The notes under the pieces: generated by a model | Told to the model about the DNA's origin: nothing | What the model saw: the letters and a program-made list of their open reading frames with translations, nothing else | Databases searched by the model: none | Shown: one piece after another, positions 1 through 5,528 of the stretch | Position numbering within the stretch: the first letter of the stretch is position 1 | Layout: the number at the start of each line of letters is the position of its first letter | Program-made: the position numbers and the translations under genes | Source: an uncultured Opitutia bacterium | GTDB taxonomy: Bacteria; Verrucomicrobiota; Verrucomicrobiae; Opitutales; UBA953 | Assembly (NCBI GenBank): GCA_903859115.1 | Contig: CAIOLH010000221.1 | Span: 1-5,528, forward strand | Length of the DNA stretch: 5,528 bases | Direction of reading: 5' to 3'

Positions 1-1437
1 ATTCAACCAAATCGGCAGTGCATTGATACGCCAGAAGTTTCGGCCGTATTCCTCAAAAGAAAATCCTGCGGCAGTGAGTAAATTATTTTTCTCTTTTAAG
101 ACAGCAGCCGGCAAGGGCTCGAGTTCGAGATTCAAAGGAATAAGCAACGGCTGACTTAGGGGAGTTTGCTCCGAGAATTGTTTTAAAATATCTTCGTATA
201 AAATTCTTTGATGGGCGGCACCAATATCTAAAATAGCTAAGCCCGTGGGAGTTTCAAAAACAGCACGCTCTTCACGGAGTCGTGATAAAAATTTCCAACC
301 CAACTTAAGACTGTGAGAATTACCTGGCACTGCACTAGGAGCAGGCGTAGGTGAATTGATTGAAGTATTCACGGCACTATTTACCGCAGGTACGCTAAAC
401 ATGGGTGCCGTGGGTATGATTGTTTCAACGGGTAATCCGTCGCCACCCTTGGATCGCAAGACTGATAGAAGTGACTGAATAATAAATCCTCGCACGCTCG
501 CTTCATCACGAAAACGCACTTCACGTTTGGCGGGATGCACATTCACATCAACCCACGCGGGGTTAATTTCGAGGAAGATAAACGCTAAGGGATAGCGACC
601 TTTGGGGATGAGCGTATGGTAGCTCTCCGTTGCTGCAAAGGCCATGGTACGACTATCAACCGGACGTCCATTCACCACCGTCACCAGATCTTGGCGGGTG
701 CCGCGACTGACACCAGGTTTTCCAAGCAGTCCGCTAATACGCATACCTTTAACTTCAAATAAAGGCATGACGCTCACTTCTTCAGCCACTTGTTTGCCCC
801 AAATGACTCTCACTCTCTCGAGTAAAGGTACGTGTCCGGGTGAACGAAAAATTTCGCGACCATCTTCTTTTAATAAAAATCCAACTTCAGGATGAGCCAC
901 CGCATAAAGACGGACTAAGCGCACAATATGGGCAGCTTCAGTTTCGTCCGATTTTAAAAATTTAAGACGTGCGGGGACGGGATGAAATAAGTTGGCCACT
1001 TCGATACGCGTACCAACGGGCATTCCGTGGTCACGCTGATGAATGACTTTTCCGCCATTGATATAAATTTCCGTACCCGAAGCGGCATCAGTTGATCGCG
1101 TTTGTAAAGTAAAGCGAGAGACGCTGGCGATGGATGGTAGAGCTTCACCGCGAAATCCGAAAGTGGCGATGCGATCCAAGTCAGAGGCCAGACGGATTTT
1201 GCTCGTGGCGTGACGTTCGAGACTGAGCAACGCGTCGGTCGGATTCATCCCGATGCCGTCATCTTCGATAATCACATAAGCTTTACCTCCTCTCGAAAAA
1301 TCAACCGTGACTCTTTTAGCTCCCGCATCGAGGGAGTTTTCTAATAATTCCTTAACTACGGCGGCGGGGCGTTCGACGACTTCGCCGGCCGCGATTTGAT
1401 TGGCGACCGTTGGGGTTAAAATCTGAATTTTAGACAT
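1..1437 (-). CDS. mutL: DNA mismatch repair protein MutL (C-terminus cut by window edge)
   Basis: MutL is the ATP-driven clamp that links mismatch recognition by MutS to strand incision and removal in the cytoplasm. The frame is open for 479 codons from the ATG at 1437-1435 to base 1. The N-terminal GHKL ATPase is complete and intact: KELLENSLDAGA at 29-40 (catalytic Glu30, Mg-binding Asn34), DDGIGM at 59-64, RHATSK at 75-80, GFRGEAL at 94-100, and VNVHPAK at 298-304 with the ATP-contacting Lys304. A Pro/Ser/Ala/Thr-rich linker follows at about 330-378, then the start of the C-terminal dimerisation domain (SQPLLIPLNLEL at 428-439). The start matches the E. coli protein almost residue for residue. 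Oddity: the endonuclease motif DQHAxxExxxxE reads DIGAAHQRILYE at 404-415, so the metal-ligand His and Glu are Gly and Gln. The other nuclease motifs lie outside the window. It is divergent from the DUF255 gene. The Shine-Dalgarno is weak, at best a GAG about 10 bases upstream. Confidence 0.97.
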   Translation of the reverse strand, partial: MSKIQILTPTVANQIAAGEVVERPAAVVKELLENSLDAGAKRVTVDFSRGGKAYVIIEDDGIGMNPTDALLSLERHATSKIRLASDLDRIATFGFRGEALPSIASVSRFTLQTRSTDAASGTEIYINGGKVIHQRDHGMPVGTRIEVANLFHPVPARLKFLKSDETEAAHIVRLVRLYAVAHPEVGFLLKEDGREIFRSPGHVPLLERVRVIWGKQVAEEVSVMPLFEVKGMRISGLLGKPGVSRGTRQDLVTVVNGRPVDSRTMAFAATESYHTLIPKGRYPLAFIFLEINPAWVDVNVHPAKREVRFRDEASVRGFIIQSLLSVLRSKGGDGLPVETIIPTAPMFSVPAVNSAVNTSINSPTPAPSAVPGNSHSLKLGWKFLSRLREERAVFETPTGLAILDIGAAHQRILYEDILKQFSEQTPLSQPLLIPLNLELEPLPAAVLKEKNNLLTAAGFSFEEYGRNFWRINALPIWLN

Positions 1438-1548
1438 CGGACAGAATCTCGAAAAACAAAGAATTACGCACAAAATCAGACGTGGGCAAGTCGAAGCCTG
1501 TGCAAAGGACAGACTTGCGCCAACTGACTCTTTGGCAAGGTTAGAGCC
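1438..1548. promoter_or_regulatory. Divergent intergenic region between mutL and the DUF255 gene
   Basis: These 111 bases separate two divergently transcribed starts, so promoters for both should lie here or just inside the genes. No strong sigma70-type box pair is visible on either strand. The best minus-strand candidate toward mutL is TTGCCC, 17 bases, then TAATTC, which is poor at the -10. The plus-strand side contains a 7-bp inverted repeat, GCAAGTC at 1486-1492 with GACTTGC at 1512-1518. A second possible hairpin pairs GCCAA at 1519-1523 with TTGGC at 1532-1536, extendable by CTT/AAG across a 2-base bulge. The promoter role is inferred from gene orientation; the repeats are seen directly but could be chance. 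Confidence 0.45.
1537..1540 (+). promoter_or_regulatory. Ribosome binding site supporting the GTG start of the DUF255 gene
   Basis: AAGG lies 8 bases before the GTG at 1549. An in-frame TGA at 1525-1527 and the absence of any other start codon between it and 1549 leave GTG as the only upstream choice. The conserved family N-terminus begins within a few residues of it. Confidence 0.6.
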
Positions 1549-3567
1549 GTGTCTAATCGATTAGCCAAAGAGCCTTCATTGTACCTCCGTCAACACGCCG
1601 AGAATCCGGTGCATTGGTGGCCGTGGTGCGACGAAGCTTTTGCTGAAGCGAAAAAACTTAATAAGCCCGTTCTCGTATCCGTGGGCTATTCTTCCTGTCA
1701 CTGGTGTCACGTGATGGCTCGTGAATCTTTCGAGCAGACCTACACCGCGGAATTAATGAATAAGCACTTTGTCTGTATTAAAGTGGATCGAGAAGAGAAA
1801 CCCGAAGTGGACAAATTAATGATGGATGCCGTACAGATGATTCAGGGACAGGGCGGTTGGCCGTTAAATTGTTTCTGTCTACCCGATGGACGACCCTTCT
1901 TTGGTGGAACTTATTTTCCACCCGAGGATCGTGGGCACGGACAAGTACCCTGGCCGCAATTGCTCATGCGCGTCGCCGATTTTTATCACAGTAATAAAAA
2001 TGAATTAGCCGCGAATGCGGATGCGATTGCGAAAAATCTTATTCACCTAACCGTGGCACCTGATGCCAATGACCTATCTCCCACGCCACTGGATTTAATC
2101 GAAGCAGCTAAACGCATTTGTGAAAATCACGACGATACCTACGGCGGTTTTAGTGGTGCTCCTAAATTCCCCAACCCACCGGTTATTGATTTTTTATTAG
2201 GGATTCGTGCCACTAAAGCCGCTGATCATGATCGAGCTTTAGCGACGCGACTGGATGCGGTGATTACAGTCACCTTAGGAGCGATGGCGCGTGGTGGGCT
2301 CTATGATCAAATCGGTGGCGGGTTTCATCGCTACTGCGTAGACCGTGATTGGACTGTGCCGCATTTCGAAAAAATGCTTTATGACAATGCCCAGCTGATC
2401 GGGACTTACGCTGAAGCATGGTCACGTTATCGTGATCCTCTTTATTTGGCTATCGTTGAAGAAACCATTGAATGGTTAAATCGGGAGATGTTAACCGAGA
2501 GTGGACTCTTTGCCACCTCACTCGATGCGGACACTAATCACCACGAAGGTACGACTTATATTTGGAAGCCTATTGAAATTGTCGATGCCCTCGGTGAACA
2601 AGCTCTCGAATTTGCTCAGGCTTATGGAATTACCGATCAAGGTAATTTTGAAGGAGCCAACATTCCCAAACTCCGGGGAAGCATCAAAGATCGTCAAAAA
2701 TTTAAGTTGGCTCGACAAAAGTTATTAAAAATTCGTGCGCAAAGAACACAACCGATGCGGGACGATAAAATTCTGCTCGGCTGGAATGCTTTAGTCATCA
2801 AAAACCTAGCAAAGGCTGGGTGGATTTTTGGCCGTAAAGATTGGGTAAAACAAGCATCCGAGCTAGAAAGTATTCTTTGGCAAGACATGGCGCAGGAAAC
2901 CAAAGGCGAAATCAATTTATTTACGACCTGGTATAAAAACAACGCTAGCGGCGGAGGTATTATGACTAACTATGCGAGTTTAGCGGAAGCTGAACTGACC
3001 CTCGGAGCCTATGCCGACTGGGCTCTGGGCACTCAACACACCGACTATATAGGAAGAGCTAAAAAAACAATGGAAGCCGTTGAAATTAAATTCCGTGATC
3101 CGCATGCCGTCGGCTACTTCATGGTTTCTGAAAACCGCGCCGATCTATCCGTCAGACAAAAAGACTGGTTTGATAATGCGGTACCAGCTGGAAACTCTAT
3201 GCTCTTACAAGTCTACGCGCAGTTAGAAGTTTTATCCGACGAAACTCATCACGCTAATCATTTCTCAGATTTAAGTAAGGCGTATGGAGGACTGGTGAAA
3301 AATGTGCCACACGGTGTGGCTCATGCGTTGGATGCGTTTACCCGTCAGGCAACCGGCTGGGTGGTCGTTAAATATCAAACCGCCAAACAATTGGATCAAC
3401 TCCATGAAAAGATAACTGGCATGAGTGATGCCAATTCTCGGGCGAGGGCTTATCGCCCCCTCATCCTACGCCAAGACGACTCAGTTATCGGATTCCAGAT
3501 TTGCATCGGTAAAAACTGTCTAAATCCCACTGAATCTATCGAAATTACGGCAGATTTCATCTCTTAG
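1549..3567 (+). CDS. Thioredoxin-domain DUF255 protein (YyaL/SPATA20 family)
   Basis: Complete 672-residue protein, close to the usual family length, starting at GTG. The N-terminal DUF255 thioredoxin-like domain covers about residues 1-165. It includes NPVHWWPW at 19-26, [11 protein letters not shown] at 46-56 with the redox-type pair Cys50/Cys53, DREEKPEVD at 80-88, and GQGGWPLN to GGTYFPPED at 100-127. A glycosidase/epimerase-like (alpha/alpha)6 barrel follows: [12 protein letters not shown] at 199-210, [14 protein letters not shown] and [15 protein letters not shown] at 249-284, [11 protein letters not shown] at 324-334, [12 protein letters not shown] at 404-415, and DNAVPAGNS at 542-550. 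The C-terminus keeps a family Cys pair, Cys652 and Cys657, before a Pro. Family membership is secure, but no reaction is firmly established: the CxxC suggests thiol chemistry and the barrel suggests a sugar-like ligand. No signal peptide is visible, so it is probably cytoplasmic. The usual acidic stretch after DAD is replaced by TNHH. It probably heads a two-gene unit with the TPR gene. Confidence 0.95.
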   Translation: MSNRLAKEPSLYLRQHAENPVHWWPWCDEAFAEAKKLNKPVLVSVGYSSCHWCHVMARESFEQTYTAELMNKHFVCIKVDREEKPEVDKLMMDAVQMIQGQGGWPLNCFCLPDGRPFFGGTYFPPEDRGHGQVPWPQLLMRVADFYHSNKNELAANADAIAKNLIHLTVAPDANDLSPTPLDLIEAAKRICENHDDTYGGFSGAPKFPNPPVIDFLLGIRATKAADHDRALATRLDAVITVTLGAMARGGLYDQIGGGFHRYCVDRDWTVPHFEKMLYDNAQLIGTYAEAWSRYRDPLYLAIVEETIEWLNREMLTESGLFATSLDADTNHHEGTTYIWKPIEIVDALGEQALEFAQAYGITDQGNFEGANIPKLRGSIKDRQKFKLARQKLLKIRAQRTQPMRDDKILLGWNALVIKNLAKAGWIFGRKDWVKQASELESILWQDMAQETKGEINLFTTWYKNNASGGGIMTNYASLAEAELTLGAYADWALGTQHTDYIGRAKKTMEAVEIKFRDPHAVGYFMVSENRADLSVRQKDWFDNAVPAGNSMLLQVYAQLEVLSDETHHANHFSDLSKAYGGLVKNVPHGVAHALDAFTRQATGWVVVKYQTAKQLDQLHEKITGMSDANSRARAYRPLILRQDDSVIGFQICIGKNCLNPTESIEITADFIS

Positions 3568-3616
3568 ACTCCTCGCTTGCCTCGTTTCTCAATTGTTTGA
3601 TTAATGAGCCGTCTGT

Positions 3617-5371
3617 ATGAATAAAAAAGAGAAATATGAACCAGGCTTCGACCCCACGGAGAAGCGCACACGTAGTATTTTATTCGGCACTGTTTTCGTA
3701 GAGCAATTTGGGTACAGCAGAAAAGTTTACAGTTTAAACGTCAGACGTATCGCAGGTATTCTACCTTTTTTACTTTTTGGCATTTGGCTTATGGCTTCGG
3801 AATTTATGTATTTCCGAGAGCGTTACATGAACGGAATTACGACCACACGTCGGGCTGATATTTATTTGTTTTATTACGATTCAACCATCGACTCGACAAT
3901 TAATTTCTTTCTCACGCCTGAAGAGGTTGGCATTCGGAATCGCCGGAAAATTATCGATTACGACCCCACGAAAGACCACGGAAAAGTCGCTCATTTAAAT
4001 CATAAAGGTGAATATTTCATCAGTGTGGCGAAAGCGGCGTTAGAACGAGGTGACTTTGCGGAATTTGCTAAATACATCGGCACAGGAGCCAGTCTATCGC
4101 CGAAAAACGCCGAAGCTCAAAAACTCTGTGCTGACTTATACTTTGCATTTGGCCGCTCGATTGACGCCTTTCAAATTTTAGAAAATTCGCTCGATTACGG
4201 ACTCAATGATCCAGAAATTTTTAAAAACTACCTGACGCGTTGCTTCATGCTCGACCAAGATAGCCGAGTCATCAACACCGCCAAAAAGTACCTACCTAAT
4301 AAAAATCTCAGCCCAGTCATCCGAGAAGATCTCAAACTCGCAGAAGCGCAGGCTAACTTTTTCCGCGGTAATTATAACGAAGCCTCTAAATTAATTCGTG
4401 ATTACACCCTAGAAACTAATCCAGAAGGGTTTTTATTACGCTGTCAGTTAATGTATGAATTAGGCGAAAAACCCGAAGCGATTAAACTGCTTAATACTGC
4501 CATTAAAAACTATCCCGGAGTAATGAGACTCTTGGAAATTAAGGCACGCTGGCTTAAGGACATGGGTAACCTCAAAGAAGCTCGCGATTGCATAGACTTA
4601 ATTATTATCAGCAATCCAGAAAACTTCAGCCCCTACATTCAGTCGCTTCACTTAATGACCGGCCCAGAAAACGCAGAGCGACGTAATAGTGAAATTGAAA
4701 AAATAATTAAAAAATACGGCAAAAGCGAACAAGCGATGCTCGAGTTAGCACAGTATGGGAATGATAATTTCGATGCCAAACTCACCGCTCGATTACTCAC
4801 CTTAGCAGAACAAAGTCGTTTTCCTAGTCGCACCAAATTCGCGCTCACTCATGCGGAATGTCTGATTAATGCCAATCGCCCCCACGAAGCGATTTTGCTT
4901 ATCGATGAACTCTTATCCCAAATCGAACGTGAACAATGGTTGGCTGATACCAAAATCGCCCTCGATGCTTTAAAGTGTATCGCATACTTCGCCGATGATC
5001 AGCCGGAAATTGGCTTAATCAATTTAACGCGCCTACTGGAAAATCGTCGTGTTCCACCTCAACTCTTAATTGCGACAGGTAAAAAATTAATTCAGGCTAA
5101 GCGATTCGTAGAGGCGAATAATATGCTCATTCAAGCCCACTTAATGAATGAGAATAACCAACCGTTACTGTTGCAGATTGTGAAACTGAAAATCGAGCAC
5201 CCTGAAATCGCAAACGACGTCGAAGTCTATATCCGTCGACTCATGGACACTCGTCGACCTCCGCGCGAAGTTCTCATCTCAGCCCTGAATTGCGTGTCTT
5301 CCGACACTTACCTCTTCTCCAATAACCGCGAAAAGCTTCAGCTGGATATTGAGAAAATGATCAATCAGTAA
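3617..5371 (+). CDS. Membrane-anchored TPR-repeat protein of unknown function
   Basis: A 584-residue protein I cannot assign to a named family. Residues 1-44 are hydrophilic and rich in Lys/Arg, with Arg43-Arg44 just before a single hydrophobic segment at 45-66. By the positive-inside rule this places the N-terminus in the cytoplasm and the rest outside the inner membrane. A linker rich in aromatic and charged residues covers 67-130. The remainder is helical with diverged 34-residue TPR-like repeats, clearest at about 131-164, 165-198, 236-269, 270-302, 303-336, 407-439 and 482-514. These carry the typical small/Gly, Ala and Pro positions, for example YELGEKPEAIKLLNTAI. No catalytic motif is visible, so a scaffold or protein-binding role is inferred. 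It starts 49 bases after the DUF255 stop with no terminator between, so co-transcription is likely. A TGA at 3605 makes ATG 3617 the first possible start. The only Shine-Dalgarno candidate is a weak GAG 8 bases upstream. The existence of the gene is secure; its role is not. Confidence 0.85.
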   Translation: MNKKEKYEPGFDPTEKRTRSILFGTVFVEQFGYSRKVYSLNVRRIAGILPFLLFGIWLMASEFMYFRERYMNGITTTRRADIYLFYYDSTIDSTINFFLTPEEVGIRNRRKIIDYDPTKDHGKVAHLNHKGEYFISVAKAALERGDFAEFAKYIGTGASLSPKNAEAQKLCADLYFAFGRSIDAFQILENSLDYGLNDPEIFKNYLTRCFMLDQDSRVINTAKKYLPNKNLSPVIREDLKLAEAQANFFRGNYNEASKLIRDYTLETNPEGFLLRCQLMYELGEKPEAIKLLNTAIKNYPGVMRLLEIKARWLKDMGNLKEARDCIDLIIISNPENFSPYIQSLHLMTGPENAERRNSEIEKIIKKYGKSEQAMLELAQYGNDNFDAKLTARLLTLAEQSRFPSRTKFALTHAECLINANRPHEAILLIDELLSQIEREQWLADTKIALDALKCIAYFADDQPEIGLINLTRLLENRRVPPQLLIATGKKLIQAKRFVEANNMLIQAHLMNENNQPLLLQIVKLKIEHPEIANDVEVYIRRLMDTRRPPREVLISALNCVSSDTYLFSNNREKLQLDIEKMINQ

Positions 5372-5374
5372 GCG

Positions 5375-5528
5375 CTAGTTTCGATTCGTTAAATCCAGAT
5401 TCTTAAACATTCCGAGACAGTCACCACTGGGCAGCCAGAGTCCGCGGGTTGAAACTCGTGTGAGTAAACTTTCGATTTCGGCTGTAGATAATAAGACTCC
5501 AACCGTCGTCAACGCCTCCGCTTCTAAG
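5375..5528 (-). CDS. C-terminal end of a probable ApbE-type FAD:protein FMN transferase (partial)
   Basis: On the minus strand a frame is open from the right window edge for 50 codons and stops at TAG (5377-5375). The visible start of the fragment, EAEALTTVGVLLSTAEIESLL, resembles the conserved ApbE C-terminal segment of the form ADALxTALFVLGxEEGLxLL, followed by a short basic tail ending in NRN. ApbE enzymes attach FMN covalently to a threonine of partner proteins such as the Rnf and Nqr subunits, usually outside the inner membrane. Only the tail is present, so active-site residues cannot be checked and the assignment rests on about 20 residues. A real convergent gene is likely because its stop fits tightly, 3 bases from the TPR gene stop. 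The specific family is a moderate-confidence guess. Confidence 0.45.
   Translation of the reverse strand, partial: LEAEALTTVGVLLSTAEIESLLTRVSTRGLWLPSGDCLGMFKNLDLTNRN

Noticed and set aside
644..1148. Short open frames at 644-895 (+) and 954-1148 (-)
   Set aside because: Both lie within mutL in other frames and give low-complexity or unrecognisable translations. The long minus-strand frame carries unmistakable MutL motifs throughout.
2501..2942. Short open frames at 2501-2728 (+), 2518-2718 (-) and 2694-2942 (-)
   Set aside because: All lie inside the DUF255 gene, whose conserved barrel motifs occupy the true frame. No protein-like features are seen in the alternatives.
3541..3558. GAAAT / ATTTC inverted repeat at the end of the DUF255 gene as a terminator
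   Set aside because: The stem is 5 bp and AT-rich, lies within the coding sequence and has no T-tract after it.
3577..3605. Possible promoter for the TPR gene: TTGCCT, 17 bases, ATTAAT
   Set aside because: Only 4 of 6 matches in each box, and the implied transcript start would fall about 5 bases before the ATG. A chance match is more likely than a real promoter.
4648..4848. 66-codon minus-strand open frame with a hydrophobic segment
   Set aside because: It is antisense to the TPR domain. The hydrophobic look comes from reading amphipathic helix codons in reverse.
5371..5376. Palindrome AGCGCT at the convergent gene junction
   Set aside because: Six bases with no loop and no extending symmetry: too short to act as a terminator or a confident binding site.
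1..5528. Mobile elements, CRISPR repeats, tRNA or rRNA genes
   Set aside because: Nearly all bases are accounted for by four coding regions. No repeated units, transposase motifs or RNA-gene signatures were seen on reading both strands.

Overview
This 5.5 kb window is ordinary, gene-dense bacterial chromosome at moderate GC. It holds two complete genes and two genes cut by the window edges. No mobile element, CRISPR array, tRNA, rRNA or phage-like segment is visible. The single-spanning TPR protein with a probable extracytoplasmic domain and the ApbE-like tail suggest a Gram-negative-type organism. A Verrucomicrobiota-like lineage is my best guess, but it rests on overall impression rather than a diagnostic marker.

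Layout: (1) Positions 1-1437, minus strand, hold most of mutL, the mismatch-repair ATPase. Its start lies inside the window and its C-terminus runs off the left edge. (2) Positions 1438-1548 are a 111-base divergent intergenic region that should carry the promoters of both flanking genes. (3) Positions 1549-3567, plus strand, hold a complete DUF255/YyaL/SPATA20-family protein, with a thioredoxin fold carrying a CHWC motif followed by a glycosidase-like helical barrel. (4) After 49 bases, positions 3617-5371 on the plus strand encode an unrecognised protein with one membrane segment and a long TPR-like domain. It is probably co-transcribed with the DUF255 gene. (5) Three bases past its stop, on the minus strand, ends a convergent gene. 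Only its last 50 codons are visible, and they look like the C-terminus of an ApbE-type flavin transferase.

The genes do not form an obvious pathway. The point most worth following is that the C-terminal domain of this MutL keeps the framework of the endonuclease metal-binding motif but has lost its key His and Glu. This suggests a nuclease-dead MutL. The TPR membrane protein is the only truly uncharacterised gene. I saw no convincing new multi-gene system.
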